Shown here: positions 24,873 to 37,147 of the stretch, in pieces | How the letters are laid out: every line of letters begins with the position of its first letter | How positions within the stretch are numbered: position 1 is the first letter of the stretch | Made by a program: the position numbers and the translations under genes | From: Condylostoma magnum | Lineage: Eukaryota > Ciliophora > Heterotrichea > Heterotrichida > Condylostomatidae | Length of the DNA: 58,726 nt | Assembly (NCBI GenBank): GCA_920105805.1 | Contig: CAKKTI010000070.1 | Coordinates: 16,173-74,898, forward strand | Direction of reading: 5' to 3' | Notes under the pieces: model-generated | Told to the model about the DNA's origin: nothing | Database searches by the model: none | What the model saw: only the letters and a program-made list of their open reading frames with translations

Positions 24873-27068
24873 TTAAATGCAAAATGATTTGAAATAATCT
24901 AAGTCAAAACTTGGAACACTAATATCTGATGAATTTTTCGACATAGTCTCTTAAATATCATTAAATTATCTTGAAACTTGGTTTCTCTGTTCAATATTTC
25001 CTTGTTTATCATAAATATTAGCCTTAAGATACAAAACCTGTTATATATCTCTAAAGTACCTTAGTTTTGTATACATTTAATGCGACATACTTAAAAATAT
25101 TTATGCAGATTCTGGCTCCTGCTCCATTGCTCCTTTTATTTGATTATAATAAGCTCTGTAGTACAAAGCCTGAGTACTTATTATTTACTAAGCTTATTCA
25201 AGAATCTATTAAGCTACTTCAGAGGTAGGTAGAATTTTATAATATATTCAACTCATCTTCAGTAAAATTAAAGTTTTATCTGATTTTTAATGCTCTACAT
25301 GAGGCAAGGCAAGTAAAATTCATTTAAGAGCCCTGTGGTATTGATTGTTTTCACAGTAAATATCAGATAAAACTCTGTATACACTAATTAATTTTCCATC
25401 AAGTCCTCTGTTTTAATACTCTTTAACTAGCTTTAAACAAGTTTTTTTTGCTTTTCCAAATCTTTCCTATTATATAAGCCTATTAGCAGACAATAATCTC
25501 ACTTCTAATATAAATTCGTATTGGGTATTAATGTTTAACTTATTTAAGATCATTTTCTCTAAGTTTTCAGCTAAATTTAAAAAATTTTACTTTACCAAAA
25601 TATTATGCAGTACTTTTCCTATAGTAAATTGCCAATCAATACAGCTTTTTTCAATGCACTTTTAGTCAATAGCTTCTAATAACCACCCATAGCTCTCCCA
25701 CCCATTTTCCTCTAATAGCCTTACAATTTACAAATAAAAATTACAGTCAAACTTCTTTATTAAAGTCTCAGGATATAACTATACAAGAGTTTTTAGCTGC
25801 AAAAGTGCCATTCTTTGTTAATTTTCTTTAAACCATGATAAGCAATTCATTTATAATTACTGAATTCTTGTTTATTTAAAAGCACTCGTCCCACAAGCTT
25901 TACCAGTAATAACAGATGCAAGATTAACCCAAGTGGCTACATTTTTCTATACTTCAAATTGTCTTAAGTTAAGTGCATTAAGTTGCTTACTAGGCTTATC
26001 AGTTTTAATAAGCTCGTCGATTTCCTGATGATTTTGTCTAGGATAAATAATGTTAAGTTATGCTAGAAACTGCGAAGATTTGATCAAACTGCTTAAAGAG
26101 TCTAGTTTTATACTATTAATAACACTCTTAACACATAATCTTTTCTCCCTTGAAGATTTCCCCATTAAACCTGCAAGTTTTAAGAACAGCAAAGCTGTTT
26201 CTAGTATAACACTGTTATCATTCTCACTTAAGGCCCTTTTTACAGTTTCTACTAGAAGATTTTAAGCGGATTCTATGTTTCCTAACTGTAATTCTAATTT
26301 TACTCTGTGTAGACTTGCATAATGAGTAGAGCTTTAAACCACTACTAAGCCCCTCTCTCTGTTAGTCTTTGTAGGCATTTATTAGTCAAGCATCATATCG
26401 AAGTATTTGTGAAGGGAATCTATAGCTTAAGGGTACTTATAGGCTGCTAAGACATGAGCTTCAAGTATAAATCTTTCAGGGGGAGGAATATCTCTTATAG
26501 TTCCTTGTAGTTAGTCAAAAGACTCTTGAGTCAACTTCTAATCTATATTTCTAGCAAAGTCGTTAATTATCTCCCTTGTATTCAGTTTTTTGAAGAATTG
26601 GTTTTCCTTGTACTTTTGTAATATATCGTTCACTTTCACTAGATCTTCAAAGGTAAGTTTGGCAAATGATAGAAAGCATTAGCGTAGGAACAGATATAAA
26701 GCACTTCCTTCTTCTAAATATCCCAAATTCAACTCACCGTCACTTTTAAGTTCAGTTAGTGTATTGTTGAAAAAGGTCAAAAGATCCTCATATCCTTTCA
26801 GAGTTCTAAGATTTCTTTGTAGTAGTTCGCCTAGAGTTTCATTTAGGGCGGAGGGAGGACTTAGGTAGCTATTTTCTATTTGATTTAGTTGTTAAAGTAA
26901 TTCTTAATAAGTCGGCTCTTCTAGTAATCCTTAGTAAATTTGTTTGAGGAGGAAAGAGTGAACTTTTGGCTTAAGTCCTGGCTGCAGGCTGTTATTTGTT
27001 AAACTTTCGTGTAGAAGGATGCAAAGGCAGATTTTATAAGGAGATAATTATTGGAATTTGTAATCCAT
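24873..27068 (-). CDS. APC5: Anaphase-promoting complex subunit 5 (APC5)
   Basis: A TPR scaffold subunit of the APC/C ubiquitin ligase that drives mitotic exit. The 731 residues form one frame. The N-terminus YKICLCILLHESL and the diagnostic central block (AYKYPQAIDSLHKYFDMML, THYASLHRVKLELQLGNIES, then paired TPR helices) match APC5. Helical TPR-like repeats continue to the C-terminus, with Trp codons written TGA in ALKWILLALP and MSWIYY. The length matches animal APC5 (about 750). There are no introns. It ends TAA TAA at 24875-24870. Confidence 0.85.
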
Positions 27069-27238
27069 TTTATATTGCCGGGTTATTTGATATTAGGTTG
27101 TTTGAAATACTTAAACTGTAATTATTGGATAATTACTAATGTTGATTAATATAATGATTTATAGGCTTTGTATTTACTTGATTTAGTGGGAAATATTAAT
27201 TATAATAAAAACAGTTATAACCAATTAAAATTACTTAA

Positions 27239-29779
27239 CTACTCCTTTCTTCTATAGAAAAGCATATAGGCATCTTTTGTAACTAGTTCATACTCAGATG
27301 CCCGACTTACTCTATCATCATTATAACTATACCATACATTATCATCCCAATTTTTTGCCAAGGCATAATAATGTCCAGCATGAAGATTTCCAAAATGATT
27401 ATAAACTGCATAAAGCTCGTATTAGCAATCTCTGTTTACTTAAGATTGTGGCCCAACAATGTATTATTGCAGATCTAAATTGTCCACAGGATAATCAATA
27501 AACTTATCATACTTTTATATTCTTTAATGGGATTGCTCAAAGCGTTTTAATGAAATGATGAGTATTTTAGGAAGCCTTCAAATATACTAAGTGGTTCTAG
27601 TGGGTTGAAGGTTACCACACGCGTTGCACTATAAGGCATCTATTCCACTCATTTCTTGAGATTGTTCAAAGTTCTAAAAGCACGAGTAAATATCATTCTA
27701 AATATTCTTCTAGGGCATGGTGTCTATTTAGTTTCATTGTCTAATATTTTATTAGTATCTTAGTATGATATTAAGGTTAAAATGCTATTCAGGGTATATG
27801 ATTGATTAACTGCAATCTAAAAAGTGTGTTTTACAATTAAGCTCGTCACATTTTAAACACCTTAGTTATTTAGCAATCTGAATTTTAAATAAAGGAGGAT
27901 AATTTTACCTGAATGAAGTTACAATTCATTCATTGAATTATTAAACTAATGGTTTACTTTTATCTATATTATTCAAGCATACACTTGATTATTAAAAAAT
28001 TATCCAATATATATCTTCATTAGTTTCTTATTTATCAATAACAATTATTCTAGGGTATCCAAACCTAGCTAAGTTTCTCTATTGTTATGAAGATCCATAA
28101 AAGTGCAAAGGAATTAGTCTTTAAATTTCATAATTGATTTAAGGAATTTCCCATATCACTATTTCCTTATTTCCATGAATAATTTTATCTTATCTATTTA
28201 AGAAACAATGAAAGACTTTGTTATTTATAATTCCCAATACTGCCTCTTAAAACTTAGCCTACTATTTTATTTAATTATAAACATAATCATAAGTAGATTA
28301 ATTCGGTATTCGAATCTAATATTATTATATTGCTTTATCTCAATTAGCAGGTATATACAAAACAGTAGTACTATTAAGCTGCAAAGTTTCTGAAGCTAGT
28401 GGTAATTATAATATAGAAAAGCTTTGAAATGATGAGCAAGTATTTTAACAAGTTAGGCATTCTGCCCGATTTAGTTATTATCCTTACATCAACTCATTTA
28501 AAATGTGATCATTTCTCATTAGGTCAATTGTTCAATAGATTTTAGCGATTTCTTCTTCAGATTTGTTTTAGGACTCAACTTTTTCTATATAAGGTCTTCT
28601 GACACTTTCATTAAGATCTTCAGATAAAGCAGTAAACAGATTTGATAGTAGTTCAAAGCCATCATGCTAATTATGTCCTTAATATAAACTGTTAAATCGC
28701 TATAATTCATGCTTAAATATACTAATATTATAAGTTTATGAAGTTCATAAATATTTAATTAAATTTGCAAACTCTCTTGTTAGTCTTCCCATAGTACCAC
28801 TAGGATTATCAAGATTAATTTGCTCTTTTCAACCATCATTAAGAAAATAAAATGCTAATTCTTTAGTATTGGATAAGCATTATAATCCTGAATTCATATA
28901 GCATGTATTCCCGATATTTCTTAGCCCTTTTTTGCCATCTAATTAGCAGTATGCATATTAGTTTGAAAGCTTTTAGTAATATTATTCATACTTATCGTGT
29001 CTTTTCTTACTGTCAATGCAATCATGGTTAGATATGTTATAAATTAAGCAGATTTGATTACAAAATAAATATTGTTTGCAGTTGCATTATGTTAAGGAAT
29101 ATATTTACCCTTCTTTCTTACAATAAGCGCAAGCACTATTCTAATACTTATCATATAACTCTAATTCAGTGGTTTATTCTATAAAATCTTATTATTATTT
29201 GTCATTTTGGATAAATTCTATATTTTTGACTAGATGCAATGTTAAGTTTGTTTAAATCGTTTTAAGCATCATGATTATCTCTAAGCTTTGAACCTTCATA
29301 TTGCTATAGTTTTCGGTGATTTGATCTCTTATTATATTCTTAGCTGCAAATTCTTCATTAAATCTCAATTCTGATAATTATCTCAGTATTATCTATTCAT
29401 TTAATACAAATTCATTAAGTTTTTAGCACATATTATCTACCAAAGGCCTATTACTCTAATCACTTGCTAAATACTCCCAAACAGTACTTGGTACAACGAT
29501 AAAATTTACAGAATTATTTTCAACTTATTCCTGTAAAAGCACTGAAAGAATAGTTGCACCTAGCTCAAACTCTTACTTATCTATAGGCTCATGTCCCTCT
29601 GGGGTTTAGTCTAGCTTGGTTTTCACATATTCATTCCATAATTCATTCCACTGCATTGGAACGATATACCACTTTGTACTTAAGTCTTTTGTGATAAAAT
29701 GTGAATATGTACCTTTAAAGAAATCAATGATTTTTTACCCATCGTAAAGTATTCTTTCCATAGGATTCATTTAACTCAT
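27239..29779 (-). CDS. Ubiquitin-specific protease with DUSP and MYND-like domains
   Basis: A cysteine deubiquitinase of 846 residues. An N-terminal DUSP-like domain (KWYIVPMQWNELWNEYV, about 30-75) recalls USP4/11/15. A Cys/His zinc cluster CAYCKKEG...CNCKQYLFCNQIC (about 215-255) is MYND-like. The catalytic domain begins GLRNIGNTCYMNSGLQCL with the active Cys, and ends with the His box HAGHYYALAKNWDD and an Asp/Asn turn YNDDRVS. A long insert separates the boxes, and a Cys-pair zinc site (CLKCDE...CNACGN) braces the fingers. It ends TAG 27239 after RRKE. There are no introns. Confidence 0.92.
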
Positions 29780-29800
29780 TTTTCTATAATTGTATAAAAA
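29780..29800. promoter_or_regulatory. 21-bp bidirectional start region
   Basis: Twenty-one bases separate the USP and RING start codons. They contain ctataattgtataaaaa, with TATA-type strings facing both genes. Confidence 0.5.
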
Positions 29801-31195
29801 ATGGAATCCGGGTGTACTCTCTGCAAACGAAGATACGATGCTTCCTTTGTTATTCCTCTTTTCATCCCCTGTGGGGATACCTTTTGCTTCTAATGCTTAT
29901 TTAATATCACAATTTAAAATCCACACTCCCAGATCTGTCCAATTTGCAATGCATAGTTCAATTTTACCCTTTTTGACATAAAAAGCCTTCCAATAAATAA
30001 ACAACTGATATTTTCAGAGCAAGCTTCCATAAGCACCCAGTCCTCCTAGTATTTAACACCTTAAGGAAAAAGCGGGAACTCTCCTCACTACTAATGACAG
30101 ACTTATACTCCACAAGTATCCTAGTTCTAAATAAGTACCCCCCCTAACAGGCAAGTCGAGCAGTTCAAGAAAAGCTTATAATTTGAGGAGTTATAAAGCC
30201 CGATGCAAAACATATATACAACTAGCTAGTCAAGTGTCAACTTAAAATGCACTCGCCCAGGGTGTCCTAATGATAGAAGATTTTTCAACAATGTAATTTA
30301 CGAACATTGTAGCAGTGCATGCTACTCAGAGTGTCAAAGATCTTTAGATAATAATCAAAATTAAATGTATATCGGGCCATGGTAGGAGTTCAAACTCGCT
30401 TAGGTTATTCGCATGAAGAACGATATATACAACGGCGAAGGGTTTGGGAGAAGAACTGTGCTGAATTCTACGGCTTTAAATAGACATAACAGGCAATATG
30501 AAGCTGGAACTCCAAGTAACCGGAGCATTTCATCAGAGCCACTGCAGAAATAACCTGTTTTTGATATTGACAGGTATCACAAGCAGTGGTAGAGGATTGA
30601 AAATATTATTACACGTAGTGAAGCTGATTAGGAGTATGCAAAACGTCCTCCTGTGCCCAGGAGAAATGATCAGATTAGGAAAAGATAGCCAAAAGCAGTA
30701 CATTAGAAAAGAATTGAGAAGATGAAGAAAATGTATGGAATTGAGAAGCAGGAGGAGTAAATGGAAAAAACTCCTCCATTGCCTCCTATTTATCCTTAGT
30801 AGAGATTTATGGTGTAGTAATAGGAGAATTTAGATATTATAGGGTAGGAGAGGTAAGGAGTATAGAATATTTTTAAGACATAGACTAATAATAGTTAGAG
30901 TATATTTAGAACGGGTAACCATTAGACCTTAAAGAAATCTCCTGTTATACAACGTAAGGAGCTATAGCCAGTTCTTGAGAACAACAATGCTAAAGTCTCC
31001 CCTATTGTACTGACAAAGTCTCCTGATATACCAAGTAAGGGAAAGTAGAACAGATTTACCTCATATAATAATAATCCTATTGTATAATAGTCAATTGAGT
31101 CTGAAGTTGAAGACCAAGTAGATGGATTGCTCTAATGGGTCAATGATTTACCAGAGGATGTTAGTATATCTGATAATAATGTTATTTTATTGTAA
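29801..31195 (+). CDS. RING-finger protein with second Cys cluster
   Basis: About 464 residues. A RING finger fills residues 5-55: CTLC, then PCGDTFCFQC, then CPIC. The usual His of CGH is Asp here, which can still hold zinc. A second cluster (CTRPGCPNDRRF, HCSSACYSEC; about 140-175) looks like another zinc site. The rest is Gln/Pro/Ser-rich with charged helices (RIEKMKKMYGIEKQEEQ) and likely disordered. It is probably an E3 ligase. The stop is TAA 31193, or TAG 31238 if the hydrophobic extension LCVKYVEVIADILE is real. A plus-strand shadow in another frame runs through the middle. Confidence 0.75.
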
Positions 31196-31273
31196 TTATG
31201 TGTTAAATATGTTGAAGTAATTGCTGATATATTAGAATAGTCTTATATTACAACAATTATAACGAATAAAAAT

Positions 31274-31588
31274 ATGGGGTGCTGCTAGAATAGAGATGAA
31301 AAAAAATCAAGCTGCCCAGAATAAAACGAGGAAGACAAGAAAGATTAATAAGCTTTATAATAAAATTTACAATAAGAGTAAAATACAGAGGAAATTTCTT
31401 TATAAGAAGAGACAAAGCAGGAGTAATCAAGTGATTCAAATGAAGCAATAAAACAAAAGTTTTAAACCATAGAAAGAGACGAAAAATACTAAATCAGTAA
31501 AGAAAATGACAAGTTTAAAAGATAAAATCAAATGATAAAAATGTTAAAGCAATTAGAGAAAAATGCTAGAAAGGAAGCTAGGTTTTAA
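31274..31588 (+). CDS. Small lipidated coiled-coil protein
   Basis: 104 residues beginning MGCCQNRDEKK: Gly2, Cys3 and Cys4 form a dual-lipidation signal like those of two kinases in this window. The rest is an acidic Gln/Glu/Lys-rich helix (DEKYQISKENDKFKRQNQMI, LKQLEKNARKEA) that should form a coiled coil. The stop is TAA 31586 or 31592, meeting the convergent YIPF gene. It may be a membrane-anchored adaptor. No family is recognised. Confidence 0.65.
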
Positions 31589-31594
31589 AAGTAA

Positions 31595-32395
31595 TCAAAC
31601 TTTATTATTTATCTCTTTGCTAAAAAAGTACCAATTAGTTGCACATATAATCCATAGATGTCCTAAAGCAATGATACCTCTTATCACTTGACTTGTTTTA
31701 TTTATTCTATTCTCCGTTTCTTGAATTAAGTTTTTCCAAAGGTAGTAATAAGACCAAATACCTCCTAATAGCATAGCAGCCCATCTCAACTAATCGTCTA
31801 AAAACGTGCAAAATACAGACGCTATTATAAAAGGAGTAAAGGAATAGCCATAAATTGACACAAAATCAATAAATCTTCCTTACCCTCCTTCATTTGCCTG
31901 TATGAAATAAGTAAGGAAAGGGACTCCTATAAGCAGGGGATATACAACAGAGCATGCTGTAATTATCATAGCAAAATTACCACTTCATACTGGATCCTAC
32001 GATGTCATGTATAGAATTGAGTTACCTACTATTGGTAAAACGAGTATAAAAGTTGTTGAGATTCAAAATGGACCGTAGAGATCTGCCTCAGCTTCTCCAA
32101 AAAAGTGGTCATTTTGTATAGGGATAATAGATCTTTTAATACGGTCAAATACTATAGCAGAGTTGATATCGAAGTATTATTTGTAGTACTCTATTGATAA
32201 ACATTAAGAGGTATTGGAGGTTTAGAAGGAGGACGATCTAGATTATTTTGGTTTGTCAATGCTATCCAGAAAATCTTCAAATTCTTGGATTTTGTCATCA
32301 GACATTCCTTTAGATTTACTGGTACTTGAGTTAAGACCACCGTAGGTTAAGTTAGATTCTTCCTCGTATTCCATGAATTATTAGTTCTCAGACAT
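31595..32395 (-). CDS. YIP1-family Golgi membrane protein (YIPF1/2-like)
   Basis: 266 residues: a cytosolic, acidic, Ser-rich N-terminus of about 110, then five membrane segments. The sequence DLYGPFWISTTFILVLPIVG at the first span is the Yip1 family signature. Later spans include PLLIGVPFLTYF, GYSFTPFIIASVF and LLGGIWSYYYLWKNL. Yip1 proteins bind Rab GTPases in the early secretory pathway, and a Rab1-like gene is present 27 kb away. It ends TGA 31595-31597, a genuine stop here. TGA also encodes Trp in GPFWI. There are no introns. Confidence 0.88.
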
Positions 32396-32599
32396 TTTTA
32401 TATATTAAGAGACCATTTTATGGTGTTTATTATGAGTATATAGCCTCGATTCACCATCAATTTACATGTTTATGAATAGAGCTAAAATATAGTGTTTAAG
32501 GCTATGCGAAATACATTATAGAGATTTTAGTAATTAATTATGTATCTTATAGTAATAGCATAAATAAACTATCCATTTTTAAGTCCTTACAATATAAAA

Positions 32600-33628
32600 A
32601 TGCACGGAAAAATGTATATCCAAACAAATAGTGATGCCCTTTGATATTAGCAGCATGTTAAAAGGGTACATAAATAAAAATTAAAAGCAATCAACGATCG
32701 TAGTTACAAAGGTGTGGATAATAATCCTCCTCCTTAGTACAATCATTTAAAATACCCAAGAAGCATCATTCTTAATAACGGTAACGTTTATACAGAAAGA
32801 CAAAGCTAAATTAAAAGAGATAATGATAAATTATATAGCAGATTAGTAGAAATTACTAAAAATAGGAATTCTAGAGGTTTTAGAGGACATTCAAACCCTA
32901 AAAGCTTAAATGATGCAAAAAGAAGAATACAAGCTGAAAAGATTGCAAATGAAAATAGAGCGTTAAAAGATAGACTCGTTGCTTAAAATTCTGATTTATC
33001 AAAAAGCAAGCTTATAGCTGATTTCAAGGAGCAGGTAAAGCATAGGAAAAGAATTTCAAAAGAAAATTATGTGTTCAAAACTTCTCCTAAGTAGAAAGTA
33101 AAGCTCTCCCCTTTAAAAGATGAAAAGGTAAGTTATATAAAGAACTCAAGCTCAAATTTAAAACTAGTTAATAGAAATAGATCTGTTGATAGCAAAGATC
33201 CAAACCAGTAGATTATAAAATAGAAGAAGAATAGAAGTATTGATTCTAAATAACAGTCCTCAGTGAAACATTTAAAGTTGTAAAAGTAGTTGAAATAAAA
33301 TACTAGTTTATAGCAGTTGCAGAGCAATAATTAAGATTAATCTAAAATAGATGCAGACCTTAATAAGATTATTGAAGAAAAGCCCAAATCCTTTAAATCT
33401 TCTAAATCCTCTAAATCTTCTAAATCCTCATCAAGCTCTTTGAGTAGTAAATAAGAAATATAAGAAAAGGAGGAAGAAACAAAGTAAAAGGAGCATTAAG
33501 TCAATGATATTATAGAGTAAGTTGATAAGTAATCATCAAAGAAATCATCTAAAAAGTCATCTAAAAAGTCATCTAAAAAGTCATCAAAGAAATCATCTAG
33601 CAACTCTTCAATAAGCTCAGATAAATAA
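32600..33628 (+). CDS. CFAP97/Hemingway-type ciliary protein
   Basis: 342 residues. The first 120 hold a KIAA1430/Hemingway-like domain: ALWYQQHVKRVHKQKLKAIN, VDNNPPPQYNHLKYPR, QSQIKRDNDKLYSRLVEI. Animal CFAP97 relatives act in cilia and flagella. The C-terminal half is Lys/Ser/Gln-rich and repetitive (KSSKSSKSS, SKKSSKKSSKK) and surely disordered. It ends with TAA at 33626 after SSDK. TGA is Trp in ALWYQ, a conserved position in the domain. There are no introns. The start codon follows caatataaaa directly. Confidence 0.78.
33385..33615 (+). repeat. Coding Ser/Lys codon repeats
   Basis: Two short tandem runs inside the CFAP97-like gene. The first is an imperfect 9-bp unit (AAA TCT TCT type, K-S-S) at about 33385-33440. 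The second is a 12-bp unit (AAA AAG TCA TCT type, K-K-S-S) at about 33535-33600. The units vary at synonymous positions, so they are not recent perfect expansions. Confidence 0.75.
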
Positions 33629-33711
33629 TTAAAACCTTAGATTATCAATTTTATTTATTAATATTTTCATTATAATGGGTTGAATACTAGTAAATAGTAA
33701 ATTTTAATTTA

Positions 33712-34995
33712 ATGTCTGAGGAAGATTCCATTACGCTTACTATGGAAGAATATGGAGATCTGCAAAGTGAAGTTCTATAATTTAAGCACGATAATGAAAA
33801 ACTAAAAGCATAGGCTGATAGATATTAAGAATTATTGTACATTACTAACGATCCTTATACAGACATAATTCAATATAAGGAAATAAGCTTAAAATTTGAT
33901 TAATTTCCTAGAGAATTAGCATTATAAAAGCTTTAAGAAATGGGAGAATAAAAAGAATTCTAAGATAATGAATAATAACTAATTGATTAAACTTTTAACA
34001 TTGCATAGGAATTATGGAATAAGAAAAACGAATAAAACGTAGAATAATCAGATTTATATAAGTAGTAATAAGAGCAAATAAAGGAAATGTAATGTTAAAT
34101 AGAAGCTTAAAATAAGGAAAATCTTTAATATAAACAAAATTTAGAAGAAGTCAGAAAACAATTGGAGGAATCATAAAACAACATATTGCAAGTAGAACGA
34201 GAAAAACAGTAGTTAAATGATGAATTAGCATAAAATTAAAAGGAATTAGAAAATTAGATCAATCTATTTAATCAAGAAATAGCTAAAAAGTAATAAGATA
34301 ATGATTAATAATACTAGACCAAAATATCATAATTAGAAACGAAAAACAAAGAATTGGAAAATTAAAGCAATAAACTCTAATAATAACTGCAAGAGAGCTA
34401 ATCAAATGAAAACTTACTAAAACTAGAGTATAATAATCTTAAAGAATCAGTAAGATTGACAATTAGTGAATTATCACAAACCAAAGATATATTTTTTAAG
34501 CAAGAAGAGCAACTGTAATAAATTTTATCGCTAAACAAGAAGCTCAATCAAGAGGTTGAAGACTAAAGAACAGAGAAGCAGATTGTATAGAAAAGATCAA
34601 TGCACGATATAAGAGATCTGAAGTAAGAACTAGCTAAGGAAAAGAGCCTACATGAATAATGCAAATTAGAAAGAGAAAAGATGTACTAGGAAGTCCGCAG
34701 ATTAAACGATCTACAAAGAAATCTGCAACATTATAAAAACGAAGGTGCAAGTTTATAAGAAAGAGCCCTTGTGGAGTCAATGAGCTAGAGAATAAATGAG
34801 CTGGAAAATGAAAGAGTTTAGTTTATGGCATAGATAAAAGATACAAAGGTTTATTAAGTGGAAGTGGATATTTTGAATGAGTAGAATTAAATATTAGAAA
34901 AAGAAATTGCTAGATTGTAGGAAGACTTAGGGGCTATGGGAGCTCAAATAAATCAAATGATTAGAGACGGATCGCTTAGTAATAACAAAGTATGA
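33712..34995 (+). CDS. Long coiled-coil protein
   Basis: 427 residues, nearly all predicted coiled coil and rich in Gln, Glu, Lys and Leu, with very many TAA/TAG codons. Typical stretches are KLKAQADRYQELLYI, EVRKQLEESQNN and LEKEIARLQEDLGAMGAQIN. There is no membrane segment. It could be a golgin, a centriolar or a striated-fibre protein, but composition alone does not decide. It ends TGA 34993 after RDGSLSNNKV. There are no introns. Confidence 0.72.
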
Positions 34996-35198
34996 ATTTT
35001 ATAGTTAGAATGGATTGATAAAAGTGTTAAAGATATTTATACTTTGTTTTTTATATAGTAGTTAATATAATTTCAATCATTTTAACTATTATTAATACAT
35101 TCTTTACCACAAGATCTATCAATATATTAATGATTTTAATATACCAATTATGATACAACCCTTAAGAACTTTAACACAAATTGAAATAAATTAGTTTA

Positions 35199-36320
35199 TT
35201 AAAAAATAGCATTGTTAGATCCAAATGTCCCAGTCTATAACTCTTAATGACACTCTTGAAATAATTATTTATCAATTTGAATCCTCTCCATAAAATCAGA
35301 AGGAGTAATTTTTCTTTTATATCGATCTTAAGACCCTTTTGTACTTATAAAAGATTTTTCTGTATTGTCAAATTACCTTGTATCAATAGACTCAATAGAG
35401 CAGTATATAGATTCATTCTCCTTATCAAAATCAGGAATAATACCAGAAATTTGAAGGGAAATATCTTCAATATTATCATACTACACCACTTAATTTGCTG
35501 TAACTTAAAACTTCACACAATTTTCATAATGTTTATATAGTTAGCCAGCTGCAATACAAGAACAAATCATTATTTATTACTTTTTAGGTGATTTAATAAT
35601 AATTCCTCCCTATCTATACACCCCTATAATCTTTTTACCCTTAAAGGCTTAGTAAATTTGCTTGATTACATACCTACAAAACAACTTTTGCAACGCTATT
35701 ATACATCTATCCTTTACTTCCCTAGGTGTTTTTTCATGTCTTCTTGAAGTTACACTCTACATAGGATTAAGAGAGCTATTTGACCTTTAAGTCTGGGGTA
35801 TAGGAATTTTTAGATCTGAAGGCAACGAGATATTATGTGATTCTTTTTCATCATCACTGGACTACAGCAATGCTTCAGTATCCATATAGCTGGACGGTGA
35901 TATTATTTATTATACAGTCTTATATGGTTACGCCTTTTACTAACCATTATTTTAAAAATACTTGTTAAATAAAATCGGGGATTTTGTCTGATTATTCCCA
36001 GGCAAGAATTTATTTATATCGTACTTTGGTCTAAACTAATTGATTAAAGTTTAATTAGTAATTTTAAGCACATGTTGCTTCCTTTGCCTTCTTGCTTCAG
36101 TAGATTACCCCCTACACCTCTTACTACAAGTTTTCCTTTTATTACGTTTAACAGACTAATTTCTGTTATTTTTATTATGGAAATTTAGTATCAAGTTATC
36201 AGATAATAATTCATTAGTATCAACCGAGGTTCCAATAGTTTCACTCCCGTAAAATTACATTAACTCAGTTCTAAGTCTAAATGATTTTATATAAGCGTCT
36301 AAATCAGCAGTAGCTGACAT
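35199..36320 (-). CDS. Unknown basic protein with conserved-looking C-terminal domain
   Basis: 373 residues. The first 170 are low-complexity and basic (KRNKRKTCSKRCRGQ) with Ser-rich acidic stretches (LLQSSDDEKESHNI). The middle, from about 190, looks folded (CIIALQKLFCRYVIKQIYQ, GGIIIKSPKKQ, CSCIAAGQLYKHYENC). It ends FGSNNAIFQ or FGSNNAIF with TAA TAA at 35201-35196. I recognise no family. The start MSATADLD lies 36 bp from the divergent EB1 gene. Confidence 0.65.
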
Positions 36321-36356
36321 TTTAAAATATACTAACAGCTTATTTACAATTTAAAA
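36321..36356. promoter_or_regulatory. 36-bp bidirectional start region
   Basis: Thirty-six AT-rich bases separate the start codons of the unknown gene and EB1. The plus-strand ATG follows acaatttaaaa. Confidence 0.45.
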
Positions 36357-37127
36357 ATGAGGCGTGGAGCTAAGTTAGGCAGATTAGAGCTTATTTCATG
36401 GGTAAACAAGACAATGGAGACAGACTACCCCCGAATTGAGTCCCTTTGCGACGGGATTATATACGTTTAGTTTATTGATATGTGCCATCCAAAGACTGTC
36501 ATGTTAAGCAAGCTTAATTGTAAGTTTTAATAAGTTTTACCCAAATCATAGGAAGACAATGCAAAGAATTTAAGACTGTTGGACGAAGCTTTTCATAAGT
36601 TGTCAATTCGTAAAAGCATTGATACTGATAAGTTAGCTTTGGGGAAGTTCGGGGACAACATGGAAATTTGCCAGTGATTTTATAGTTATATAGGGCAGTA
36701 TGCTCCAAAAACGCATTACAACGCTCATGCTAAAAGAGTAGAAGCTTATAAGAAGTAGAAAAGGATTCCAGTGCATGTGTAAGATTTTGATTTCAATGTA
36801 AGCTAGCATTTAATCCCTAATTCTAGCACATTACAATTCGATTATGTGGAAGCAGGGTAAGGAGAAATAGAATAGGACTTACATGGATAAAGGTTAACTT
36901 AACTCAGAGATCTTGTAGCTTCTTTGGAGTAGGAGTTAACAAATTAGGTTTAAAACTATAAGTTGTTATAAGAGGATATTACTTAGGTGGAGGAAGAGAG
37001 AAATCATTACTTTTTAAAGCTGAGATAAATAGAGCTACTGTGCAATTCTAATCCACATAATGAGATCTCAAGAAATTTGTTAGATGTTATTAGTGAAACT
37101 CCTCCGGAGTTTCTTCCTGTTGATTAG
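36357..37127 (+). CDS. EB1-family microtubule plus-end protein
   Basis: 256 residues. An N-terminal calponin-homology domain starts ELISWVNKTMETDYPRIESL and contains DGIIYVQFIDMCHP, FHKLSIRKSIDTDKLALGKF and GDNMEICQWF. The conserved Trp of QWF is TGA. A linker and a coiled-coil dimerisation segment follow (DLVASLEQELTNQVQNYKL). EB1 proteins track growing microtubule ends and recruit partners, and kinesin-13 lies 2 kb away. No C-terminal EEY/F is seen. The stop is TAG 37125. TGA 37149, eight codons later, would overlap the next start as ATGA. Confidence 0.9.
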
Positions 37128-37147
37128 TTAGGTTATAATTTATTTAT

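Noticed and set aside
30498-30725. Separate 75-residue plus-strand frame
   Set aside because: Out of frame with the surrounding RING protein, which reads continuously through it with better composition.
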